DNA from: CAYTET01 sp964436975
Lineage (GTDB): Bacteria > Bacillota_I > Bacilli_A > Erysipelotrichales > Erysipelotrichaceae
Assembly: GCA_964436975.1 (NCBI GenBank)
Contig: CAYTET010000067.1
Coordinates: forward strand, 1-8,830
Reading direction: 5' to 3'
DNA length: 8,830 nucleotides
The notes under the pieces are model-generated. The model saw nothing but the letters and a program-made list of their open reading frames with translations. It was not told the DNA's origin and made no database searches. This document shows positions 1 through 6,908 of this stretch, piece by piece (position 1 is the first letter of the stretch; the number at the start of each line of letters is the position of its first letter). Position numbers and translations under genes: made by a program.

Positions 1-39
1 CCTTAATCGCATTTTCTTAAAAATTATAGTCTCACATCA

Positions 40-70
40 TTTACAAACGTACAGGTGTATTTGGTATAAT
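40..70 (+). promoter_or_regulatory. Probable promoter of the parE operon (extended -10)
   Basis: A perfect TATAAT lies at 65-70 and is preceded by TG at 62-63, giving an extended -10 (TGGTATAAT). A -35-like TTTACA (5 of 6 matches to TTGACA) sits at 40-45 with a long 19-base spacer; TTACAA at 41-46 gives 18. The extended -10 can compensate for the long spacing. Transcription would start near 77, leaving a leader of about 22 bases. A small inverted repeat (TACA-GG-TGTA, 50-59) falls in the spacer. The rest of 1-39 is AT-rich with no recognisable gene. Confidence 0.75.
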
Positions 71-87
71 AAGTGCATACATGAAAT

Positions 88-94
88 GAGGTGG
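88..94 (+). promoter_or_regulatory. Ribosome binding site of parE
   Basis: GAGGTGG at 88-94 lies four bases before the ATG at 99 and supports that start. An ATG at 81 is followed at once by a stop codon (ATG AAA TGA) and is not a usable alternative. Confidence 0.7.
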
Positions 95-98
95 CTTT

Positions 99-2021
99 AT
101 GGCCAATGCGGTATATGATGCCAATAGCATTCAGGTCTTAAAAGGCCTTGAAGCCGTGCGCCGGCGGCCGGGCATGTACATCGGTTCAACCGATTATCAT
201 GGTCTGCACCATTTAGTCTGGGAGATCATGGATAATGCCATCGATGAAGCAATCAACGGCTATGGCAAAATCGTCAGAGTTACTATTGAAAAAGACAATG
301 TGATCTGTGTTGAGGATGAAGGAAGAGGGATGCCGACTGAAAAGCATGCCTTAGGCGTATCAACTCTCCAGGTCATTTTTACGGAACTGCATTCCGGAGC
401 CAAGTTTTCTTCCAATACCGGCTATAAAACCGCCGGCGGTCTGCACGGGGTCGGCGCCAGCGTAGTCAATGCCCTGTCAAGCTGGCTGGAAGTAACATCC
501 TGCTACCAGGGCAGCATCTGGCAGATGCGCTTTGAGCAGGGCGGCAGCAAGATCGGCAAGCTGATCAATCTGGGTCCGACCAACAAAACCGGCACAAAGG
601 TGCGTTTTCTGGCTGATAAGAAGGTTTTCGGCTCCATTGAGTATAACTACAATACCATTCTGGAACGCTGCCGGGAAGCAGCTTTCCTGCTTGATGACAC
701 CCGTATCATTCTGACGGACCAGCGCAGCGGGCAGAAGGAAGATTTCTGCTATCATGACGGTCTGCTGGCTTTTCTGGATTATCTGCATAATGATCAGACC
801 AAAATCTGCGATCCGGTCACTTTTTCCGGCCAGTCTGATACCATCAAGGTTGATTTTGCCTTCCAGTACATCGACAGCTATCAAGAAAACACCTACTCTT
901 TTGTCAACCTGGTCCGCACGCCTGACGGCGGCAGTCATGAGATTGGCTTTAAGACGGCTTTTACAAAAGTATTCAACGATTATGCCCGCCGCAACGGCTT
1001 TCTCAAGGAGAAAGATCCTAATTTAGACGGCTCGGATATCCGGGAGGGTCTGACGGCAATTATTGCGGTTTCGATTAATGAGGAACTGCTGCAGTTTGAA
1101 GGCCAGACCAAAGGCCGGCTGGGCACTCCGCAGGCCCGGGTGGCCTGTGAGAATATCATCAGTGAGAAAATGAGCTATTTTCTGGAAGAAAACAAGGCGA
1201 CGGCTGAATTGCTGATTAACCGCATGATTAAAGCCAGCCAGGTCCGGGCCGCGGTGCGCAAGGCCCGTGATGAAGCCAGACGCGGCAGCCGCAAGATGAA
1301 GCAGGAACGCATTATTTCAGACAAGCTGGCCAGTGCCCAGAGCAAAGACGCTTCAAAAAAGGAACTGTTTCTGGTTGAGGGCGATTCAGCCGGCGGGTCA
1401 GCCAAACAGGGCCGTGACTCCAAATACCAGGCTATTCTGCCGCTGCGCGGCAAAGTGCTTAATACGGAAAGAGCCAGTCTGGCCGATGTCAACAAGAATG
1501 AAGAGCTTTCAACATTGATCTACACCATCGGAGCCGGCTTTGGCGCTGACTTTGATGTGGAAGCCAGCCAGTATGACAAGGTTATTATCATGACTGATGC
1601 TGATACTGACGGCGCCCATATTCAGGTTCTGCTGCTGACTTTCTTTTATAACTACATGAAGCCGCTGTTGGATGCCGGCAAAGTTTATATTGCTCTGCCG
1701 CCGCTTTATAAAGCCGTCAAGGGCAAGGAAATGGTTTATGCCTATTCGGATGAAGAACTGGAGCAGTTCCGGCAGAAAGTCGGCAAGCTTGATAACCTGC
1801 AGCGCTATAAAGGCCTGGGCGAGATGAACGCCGAGCAGCTGTGGGATACAACAATGAATCCCGGCAGCCGGACGCTGCTGCAGGTGCAGGTTAACGACAA
1901 TCTGGAAACCGCCCGTAAATTTGAGATTCTGATGGGTGATAAACCCGACATCCGGCGGCAGTGGATTGAAAATACCGTGGTGTTTACGATGGAAGATTCT
2001 TTCAGTCTGGAGGATCGCTGA
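99..2021 (+). CDS. parE: DNA topoisomerase IV subunit B (ParE)
   Basis: This is the ATPase subunit of topoisomerase IV, which with ParC forms a cytoplasmic heterotetramer that decatenates daughter chromosomes and relaxes supercoils. The 640 residues match the usual length. The N-terminal GHKL ATPase fold shows the catalytic-Glu motif around E42 and N46 (EIMDNAIDEA), the ATP-lid motif EDEGRGMP (72-79) and the Gly-rich loop GGLHGVGASVVNALS (113-127). QTKGRLGT (336-343) lies in the transducer region. The TOPRIM domain has EGDSAGG (427-433), PLRGKVLNT (448-456) and the metal-binding DADTDGAH (500-507). QRYKGLGEMN (568-577) closes the conserved C-terminal part. ParE rather than GyrB is supported by GRLGTPQAR, where GyrB usually has KLGN-type sequence, and by the ParC-type gene directly downstream. 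It is the first gene of the operon, one base before parC. Confidence 0.95.
   Translation: MANAVYDANSIQVLKGLEAVRRRPGMYIGSTDYHGLHHLVWEIMDNAIDEAINGYGKIVRVTIEKDNVICVEDEGRGMPTEKHALGVSTLQVIFTELHSGAKFSSNTGYKTAGGLHGVGASVVNALSSWLEVTSCYQGSIWQMRFEQGGSKIGKLINLGPTNKTGTKVRFLADKKVFGSIEYNYNTILERCREAAFLLDDTRIILTDQRSGQKEDFCYHDGLLAFLDYLHNDQTKICDPVTFSGQSDTIKVDFAFQYIDSYQENTYSFVNLVRTPDGGSHEIGFKTAFTKVFNDYARRNGFLKEKDPNLDGSDIREGLTAIIAVSINEELLQFEGQTKGRLGTPQARVACENIISEKMSYFLEENKATAELLINRMIKASQVRAAVRKARDEARRGSRKMKQERIISDKLASAQSKDASKKELFLVEGDSAGGSAKQGRDSKYQAILPLRGKVLNTERASLADVNKNEELSTLIYTIGAGFGADFDVEASQYDKVIIMTDADTDGAHIQVLLLTFFYNYMKPLLDAGKVYIALPPLYKAVKGKEMVYAYSDEELEQFRQKVGKLDNLQRYKGLGEMNAEQLWDTTMNPGSRTLLQVQVNDNLETARKFEILMGDKPDIRRQWIENTVVFTMEDSFSLEDR
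2009..2013 (+). promoter_or_regulatory. Ribosome binding site that fixes the parC start
   Basis: GGAGG at 2009-2013 sits nine bases before the ATG at 2023. An upstream in-frame ATG at 1936 would add 29 residues unlike the family and overlap parE by 86 bases with no good ribosome binding site, so 2023 is chosen. Confidence 0.8.
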
Positions 2022-2022
2022 T

Positions 2023-4521
2023 ATGTGTGCCGCAAAGAAAACAAAAACGGTGGAGAAAACCGAGAATCTGGTGGCGGCCCCGCTGGATGATCTGATTTCC
2101 CAGCGTTTTGGTGAATATGCCAAGTATATTATTCAGGACCGGGCGCTGCCGGATGCCCGTGACGGGCTTATCCCGGTACAGCGCCGGATTCTCTATGCCA
2201 TGAGCAAGCAGGGCAACACCTCTTCCAGCAATTACCGGAAAAGCGCAAAGACGGTCGGCATTGTCATCGGCAACTACCATCCGCATGGCGATTCCAGTGT
2301 TTACGGCGCCATGGTGCATCTGTCCCAGAGCTGGAAATACAATCTGCCGCTGATTGACATGCATGGCAATAACGGCTCGATTGATGATGATCCGCCGGCG
2401 GCCATGCGTTATACGGAAGCCCGGCTGGCTCCGATTGCGGATACCTTTATGCTGGATCTGGATAAAGATACCGTCAGCTGGACGCCTAACTTTGATGATA
2501 CCGAAAACGAGCCGACGGTTCTGCCGGTTTATTTTCCTAATTTACTGGTAAACGGGGCCATGGGCATTGCGGCCGGCTATGCCACCAATATTCCCCCGCA
2601 TAATCTGCAGGAAGTGATTGAGGCCGCTGTTTACCGCATCAACCATCCGGACTGCCCGCTGGATGATATCATGACGATAATAAAGGGTCCTGATTTTCCT
2701 ACCGGCGGCATTGTGCAGGGACTGCAGGGCATTAAGGAAGCCAGCCAGAGCGGCCGGGGCCGGGTTGTGGTAAGGGCCAAATGCGAGATTAGCCCGGGCA
2801 AAAGCGGAATCCAGCAGATAATTGTCACTGAAATCCCCTATGATGTCATCAAGACGGACATTGTGCGCAAAATCGATGAGATAAGGCTGAACCGCAGCAT
2901 TGACGGCATCATTGAGGTCAGGGATGAGTCGGACCGCAATGGTTTGCGGATTGTCGTTGACATCCGCAAGGAATGTGACGGCACCCAGATACTTAATTAC
3001 CTGTACAAGAATACGGATCTGCAGGTTTATTTCAATTACAACATGGTGGCAATCGTCAATAAGAGGCCCCGGCAGCTGGGGGTTGTTGATCTGCTGGATG
3101 CCTATATCAGTTTCATGCAGGAAGTTGTTCTGGCCCGTTCAAAGTATGATTTTGCGGCCAAGACCGCCCGCTGTCATATCCTGCAGGGCCTTATCAAGGC
3201 TGTTTCCATCATGGATCAGATCATCAAAATCATCCGGGCCTCCAAGAACAAGGAAGATGCCAAAAACGGCCTGATTAAAGAATTCGGCTTTTCACAGGAG
3301 CAGGCCGAGGCCATTGTGTCCTTAAGACTGTACCGGCTGACTAACACTGATGTCATGCAGCTTAAGGATGAATACGGCAAACTTGTGGCCGAGAATAAAG
3401 AACTGGCGGAAATAATCCGCAGTCATACCAAGCTTAATGATGTTCTGTGCGGCCAGCTCAAGCAGATCAGTGAAAAGTATCCGCTGCCCCGCAAAACGGT
3501 TATTGAAAATGAAGTCAGCAATATCGTCATTGAAAAACGCGATATGATAATCAATGAGGCCGTAATGCTGACGCTTTCAAAGGACGGCTATATTAAGCGG
3601 GTATCCATGCGGTCCTTCAATTCCTCAAATGGCGATGAGACCGGCCTTAAGGAACAGGACGAACTGGTCGGCACCATTCAGGCCGATACGGTTGATACGC
3701 TGCTGGCTTTTACCAACAGCGGCGAATATGTCTGCCAGCCGGTATTCCAGCTGGCTGATTCGAAATGGAAGGATATCGGCCAGCATCTGTCCAATTATGC
3801 CAGACTGAGCAATGCCTCTAAAATGATGGGCTGCTGTCTGGTCAAGGATTTCAATACCTATGCCTGGATTGTAGTCGCCACCAGTTTCGGCCAGATCAAA
3901 AGAACGGCCCTTAGCCAGTGGCAGCTGCAGCGGACTTCCCGGGCTTCGGCAGCCATTAATCTGGCCGACGGCGACAGCGTCATCGGCGCCCGCGTGGCTT
4001 ACAGCGGTGACAAGGTGCTGCTGGTGAGCCGGGAAGGCTATGCCTGCTACTATCCCATCGACCAGATTCCGGTCACCGCCCCCAAGGGCAAAGGCGTACG
4101 GGCCATTAAGCTGAGCGGCAGTGATACGCTGGCGGCCATGGCCATTGTTTCGGATGACGATTCGGAAGCCGTCTTTATGACCGCGGCCGGCAATGCCAAA
4201 CGGCAGAAGTGCGCCGATCTGATTATTACCCGCCGCGCTGTCAAAGGCCTGCTGATTGCTAAGAAGGTCAAGAATAATCCGGCGGCTGTCCGCTACGCCG
4301 TCTGCGGCAATCTGAATGATGATCTAAGACTGTATGATAATGATAAGCATAGTGAGATTCAGTTTAAGGATATCAACCTGATGCCTTCCACTTCCCGTTT
4401 CAGCAATCCTGTTACCAAAGGGGTCTGGTATCTGGCTTTGGGTATTCAGGAGGTCCGAATAATCGATATTCCCCCTGAGAGTGCCGATGGCAAGTTTGAA
4501 GAATTACGGATGGAGGTCTGA
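2023..4521 (+). CDS. parC: DNA topoisomerase IV subunit A (ParC)
   Basis: This is the DNA-breaking subunit of topoisomerase IV, partner of ParE. From the ATG at 2023 it has 832 residues, close to the 800-820 usual in Firmicutes. The winged-helix breakage domain opens with ALPDARDGLIPVQRRILYAM (41-60), followed by HPHGDSSVYGAM (86-97). The catalytic tyrosine is Y130, preceded by R129 (AAMRYTEARL). GAMGIAAGYATNIPPHN (178-194) follows, then the tower and coiled-coil region to about 500. The C-terminal beta-pinwheel starts near 510 and contains DGYIKRVSMRSF (521-532). It lacks the GyrA box (QRRGGKG type), which separates ParC from GyrA. Oddity: G95 occupies the place that is Glu or Asp in most ParC proteins. 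The pair parE-parC in this order is typical of Firmicutes. Confidence 0.95.
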   Translation: MCAAKKTKTVEKTENLVAAPLDDLISQRFGEYAKYIIQDRALPDARDGLIPVQRRILYAMSKQGNTSSSNYRKSAKTVGIVIGNYHPHGDSSVYGAMVHLSQSWKYNLPLIDMHGNNGSIDDDPPAAMRYTEARLAPIADTFMLDLDKDTVSWTPNFDDTENEPTVLPVYFPNLLVNGAMGIAAGYATNIPPHNLQEVIEAAVYRINHPDCPLDDIMTIIKGPDFPTGGIVQGLQGIKEASQSGRGRVVVRAKCEISPGKSGIQQIIVTEIPYDVIKTDIVRKIDEIRLNRSIDGIIEVRDESDRNGLRIVVDIRKECDGTQILNYLYKNTDLQVYFNYNMVAIVNKRPRQLGVVDLLDAYISFMQEVVLARSKYDFAAKTARCHILQGLIKAVSIMDQIIKIIRASKNKEDAKNGLIKEFGFSQEQAEAIVSLRLYRLTNTDVMQLKDEYGKLVAENKELAEIIRSHTKLNDVLCGQLKQISEKYPLPRKTVIENEVSNIVIEKRDMIINEAVMLTLSKDGYIKRVSMRSFNSSNGDETGLKEQDELVGTIQADTVDTLLAFTNSGEYVCQPVFQLADSKWKDIGQHLSNYARLSNASKMMGCCLVKDFNTYAWIVVATSFGQIKRTALSQWQLQRTSRASAAINLADGDSVIGARVAYSGDKVLLVSREGYACYYPIDQIPVTAPKGKGVRAIKLSGSDTLAAMAIVSDDDSEAVFMTAAGNAKRQKCADLIITRRAVKGLLIAKKVKNNPAAVRYAVCGNLNDDLRLYDNDKHSEIQFKDINLMPSTSRFSNPVTKGVWYLALGIQEVRIIDIPPESADGKFEELRMEV

Positions 4522-4523
4522 AC

Positions 4524-5471
4524 ATGCCAATCCTGATCAAAGTACTGCTTCTGTTTATATGGTATTTGCTGACAGCCGCCGGCAGCTACGGTCTGCTGAT
4601 AACCTATCTGAATATTGCCGCCCCGATTAATTTGAGCGGGGACATCATAAAATACGGAGCTTTTGGCTGTCTGGCGGTTTCGCTGATTGTAGCCTTCCTG
4701 CTGGTCCGTCCGACCCGGGTTGTCAAGAAGAAAAAAGATGACGAGCCGGCTGACATTCAGCCAAGCGACGCAGCAGCATCGGATAATGAAACGGCTGGTG
4801 AAATGATGCTTGACCAGGCTGACCAGCAGTCGGAGATGGTGGCCGTCAATGAAAGCCCGGACCTGAATGCGGCCGGCCAGATTGCTTTCAGTCTGGATCA
4901 GCCGGTCCAGCAAGAACCGGGTCCAGAGACTGTAACTGCCGAAAGTCAGGTTTTAGAAGCCTCTGCACCGGCGGCCGAAGACACAAATTCACAGGACGTC
5001 AGTCAGCCGCAGCCGGCCGCTGAGCAAGACCAGCCGGCGGCACCGCTGGATAATAATGACGAAGATGTTTTAAATGAACAGTCTGCCTCTTTGGCTTTTG
5101 ATGCCGGCAATCCGCCCGCCGTCAGTCAGCCCATTGATCAGCCGGCCGAACAGCTTGCCTCCGGTGCTGACGGTCAGTCTGACAGCGAACCGGGCGAAGA
5201 AGAAGGGGCGGTTGAAATGACGAATACCCAGCAGCAGTTCATCAAGAATTCAAAAAATTCTTATATCAATACGGAAGGTCTGCCGCAGTTTAAAGTGACT
5301 AAGCAGATTGATGCCCAGGCCATCATTGCTAAAGAGAATGAACGGCTGGATAAGGAAGAGCTGTCTGAAAAACACCACAGCCACATTGATTTTCTGACGG
5401 TAGTGCTGATCATCATCCTGATTGTTGTTATTGGCTGTCTGGGTTATGTTGTATACCGTTTATTCTTCTAG
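4524..5471 (+). CDS. Uncharacterised three-helix membrane protein with long acidic linker
   Basis: I do not recognise a family for this 315-residue protein. Two hydrophobic helices lie near the N-terminus (about 6-29 and 44-62). The basic patch RPTRVVKKKK (62-71) follows, which by the positive-inside rule puts the next part in the cytoplasm. Residues 72-235 are low complexity, rich in Ala, Gln, Asp, Glu and Pro, with recurring DQP/SQP motifs, and are probably disordered. Residues 236-285 are more ordinary and charged (QFKVTKQIDAQAIIAKENER, 255-274). A strongly hydrophobic last helix (about 289-313) ends the chain at YRLFF. The predicted shape is a large cytoplasmic loop tethered at both ends. 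GGAGG at 4512-4516 and a two-base gap after parC mark it as translated within the operon. The sequence gives no enzymatic motif, so function is unknown. Confidence 0.85.
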   Translation: MPILIKVLLLFIWYLLTAAGSYGLLITYLNIAAPINLSGDIIKYGAFGCLAVSLIVAFLLVRPTRVVKKKKDDEPADIQPSDAAASDNETAGEMMLDQADQQSEMVAVNESPDLNAAGQIAFSLDQPVQQEPGPETVTAESQVLEASAPAAEDTNSQDVSQPQPAAEQDQPAAPLDNNDEDVLNEQSASLAFDAGNPPAVSQPIDQPAEQLASGADGQSDSEPGEEEGAVEMTNTQQQFIKNSKNSYINTEGLPQFKVTKQIDAQAIIAKENERLDKEELSEKHHSHIDFLTVVLIIILIVVIGCLGYVVYRLFF

Positions 5472-5483
5472 AGGTACCATATT

Positions 5484-5777
5484 ATGATTTCAAAAAAACA
5501 GAAAATGTATCTTCGTTCCTTAGCTAACAGGCTGAGTGCAACGGTGCAGGTCGGCAAAGACGGCATCAGCGACAATGTTGTATCGTCTCTGGATGAACGG
5601 CTGACGGCTGTCGAACTGGTCAAGGCCGGGCTTTTGAAGAACTGTGAACTGACCAGTCAGCAGGCGGCCATTGAATTAGCGGCGGCCACCCACAGTGAAA
5701 TAATCCAGATTATCGGCCGCCGGATTGTCTTTTACCGGGTCAATCCGGAAAAAAGGATCATTAAATGGCCGCAGTAA
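5484..5777 (+). CDS. yhbY: YhbY/YqeI-family CRM-domain RNA-binding protein
   Basis: This is a small protein (97 residues) made of one CRM domain. The family binds pre-50S ribosomal particles and is implicated in ribosome assembly. Visible features are the KQKMYLRSLA opening helix (5-14), the GxxG RNA-contact loop GKDG (24-27), the helix and strand around DERLTAVELVKAGLL (37-51), and the closing QIIGRRIVFYR (75-85), matching the end of the family fold. Length is normal. The ATG at 5484 has a GAGG-type ribosome binding site at 5471-5474 that overlaps the last base of the preceding stop codon. The stop overlaps nadD by 13 bases. The yhbY-nadD-yqeK order is the standard Firmicutes arrangement (yqeI-nadD-yqeK in Bacillus subtilis), which strengthens the call. 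Confidence 0.92.
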   Translation: MISKKQKMYLRSLANRLSATVQVGKDGISDNVVSSLDERLTAVELVKAGLLKNCELTSQQAAIELAAATHSEIIQIIGRRIVFYRVNPEKRIIKWPQ

Positions 5778-6796
5778 AGCGTATTGGTCTGTTAGGCGGC
5801 AGTTTTGATCCGATCCATCAGGGCCATATCTATATTGCCCGCTGTGCCCAGAAGGCCTTGGATCTTGACCAGGTATGGCTGCTGCCCACAATTGCCACGC
5901 CGCTTAAGCAAAGGCAGCTGGCGCCGGTTAAGGACCGCAAAGCCATGATTGAAATGGCCATTGCTCCTTACCGCCATTTAAAGGTCAGCATGATTGAAGA
6001 GAAAAACACCATACCTTCCTATAGCATTAATACGGCGCGCCGCCTGAAGGCCATGTATCCGGATTATCAGTTTTTCTGGATCATCGGATCAGACTGGGTC
6101 GACGGATTGGACAAATGGAAGGATATTGACCAGCTTAGAAAACTGGTTACCTTTGTCTGCCTGCGGCGGGATGACAGTGATGACTGCTCAAAGGTACTGA
6201 CGGTCAAAGCCGCCATCCATCCGGCCAGTTCAACGGCGGTCCGGCAGGGCGATTTCCGCTATATCAGTGCTGCCCAGGCGGCCTATATCATGGACCACGG
6301 ATTATACCAGCGTGAGATTGCGGAAAGCACGGTTACAGAAAAAAGATGGCCGCATGTAGTCAGTGTGGCTGATCTGGCGGTCTTAATGGCCCGGGGCAAT
6401 CATGTCGACCCCCAGCTGGCTTATCAGGCCGGTCTTTTCCATGACTGCGCCAAAAAGATGTCCAAAGAAGAAATGACATGGTGGATGTCATTCTGCACAG
6501 CCCCTGAAAATATGGCCCGGAATGAGAACGTCTGGCATCAATATGTCGGAGCAGCCTGGTGCCGGCGGGTCTTAAAACTACGCAACCGGCAGGTCCTAAA
6601 CGCCATTGAACATCATGTTCTGGGCGACAGCCCGCAGCCTTTGGCCATGATTATATATGCCGCTGATAAACTTGATCCAAGCCGGGGCTATGATACCCAG
6701 GATACCATCAGACTGTGCTGCCAGGACATCAGGGCCGGCTTTGCCGAAGTTAAAAAGCAGCAGCAGGAATACCTTTCTGAAAACGGTATCATCTGA
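5765..6796 (+). CDS. nadD: Fused nicotinate-nucleotide adenylyltransferase (NadD) and YqeK-type HD-domain hydrolase
   Basis: This single 343-residue chain carries two enzymes. Residues 1-185 are NadD, which joins ATP and nicotinate mononucleotide to make deamido-NAD. They show the nucleotidyltransferase motif GGSFDPIHQGH (11-21, with H18 and H21), GSDW (108-111), and the family's closing SSTAVR (155-160) and YIMDHGLYQ (174-182). Residues 190-343 are an HD domain of the YqeK type, known in Firmicutes as a symmetrical Ap4A hydrolase. Its metal ligands are visible: H197, H226-D227 (LFHDCAKKMSKEEM), H258, H283/H284 (IEHHVLG) and D301 (YAADKLDPSRGYD). The proteins are usually separate neighbouring genes, and fusions are known in Mollicutes. 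AGGA at 5754-5757, seven bases before the ATG, supports the start inside yhbY. It is the last gene of the operon, and the usual next gene rsfS is absent. Confidence 0.93.
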   Translation: MAAVKRIGLLGGSFDPIHQGHIYIARCAQKALDLDQVWLLPTIATPLKQRQLAPVKDRKAMIEMAIAPYRHLKVSMIEEKNTIPSYSINTARRLKAMYPDYQFFWIIGSDWVDGLDKWKDIDQLRKLVTFVCLRRDDSDDCSKVLTVKAAIHPASSTAVRQGDFRYISAAQAAYIMDHGLYQREIAESTVTEKRWPHVVSVADLAVLMARGNHVDPQLAYQAGLFHDCAKKMSKEEMTWWMSFCTAPENMARNENVWHQYVGAAWCRRVLKLRNRQVLNAIEHHVLGDSPQPLAMIIYAADKLDPSRGYDTQDTIRLCCQDIRAGFAEVKKQQQEYLSENGII

Positions 6797-6823
6797 AAAA
6801 GAAATGAAATGTTGTCAGGAAAT

Positions 6824-6858
6824 GGCCGGTATATGGTAAAACCGGCCTTTATTTTATA
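6824..6858 (+). terminator. Rho-independent terminator after nadD-yqeK
   Basis: GGCCGGT (6824-6830) pairs perfectly with ACCGGCC (6841-6847) around a 10-base loop. The GC-rich stem is followed directly by TTTATTTTAT. It lies 27 bases after the nadD-yqeK stop and ends the five-gene operon. Confidence 0.9.
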
Positions 6859-6866
6859 CTTTGTTA

Positions 6867-6875
6867 TGATATAAT
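6867..6875 (+). promoter_or_regulatory. Extended -10 promoter of the degV-family gene
   Basis: TGATATAAT at 6867-6875 is a perfect TATAAT with an extended -10 TG. No good -35 is seen; TTTATT at 6848-6853 (16-base spacing) overlaps the terminator tail and is weak. Transcription should start near 6882, giving a leader of about 27 bases. Confidence 0.75.
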
Positions 6876-6908
6876 ACGTCAGGCCAAAGGGCCCGAAAGG
6901 AACTGTAA

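Noticed and set aside
20..30. Minus-strand TATAAT (23-28) as a divergent promoter
   Set aside because: There is no -35 at a suitable distance and no extended -10, and the region is simply AT-rich.
50..59. TACA-GG-TGTA inverted repeat in the parE promoter spacer as an operator
   Set aside because: The arms are only four bases and symmetry does not extend outward, so chance is likely.
477..938. Minus-strand open frame of 153 codons inside parE
   Set aside because: It lies antisense to conserved parE sequence, has no family features, and is a by-product of the codon pattern; the same holds for other antisense frames in parE and parC.
1936..2022. Upstream in-frame start of parC giving 861 residues
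   Set aside because: The extra 29 residues are parE coding sequence in another frame with no ribosome binding site; the GGAGG before 2023 fits far better.
1509..2123. Minus-strand open frame of 204 codons across the parE-parC junction
   Set aside because: It is antisense to two well-supported genes and resembles no protein family.
4446..4913. Minus-strand open frame of 155 codons over the start of the membrane protein gene
   Set aside because: The plus frame has a ribosome binding site, operon spacing and clear membrane helices; the minus frame has none of these.
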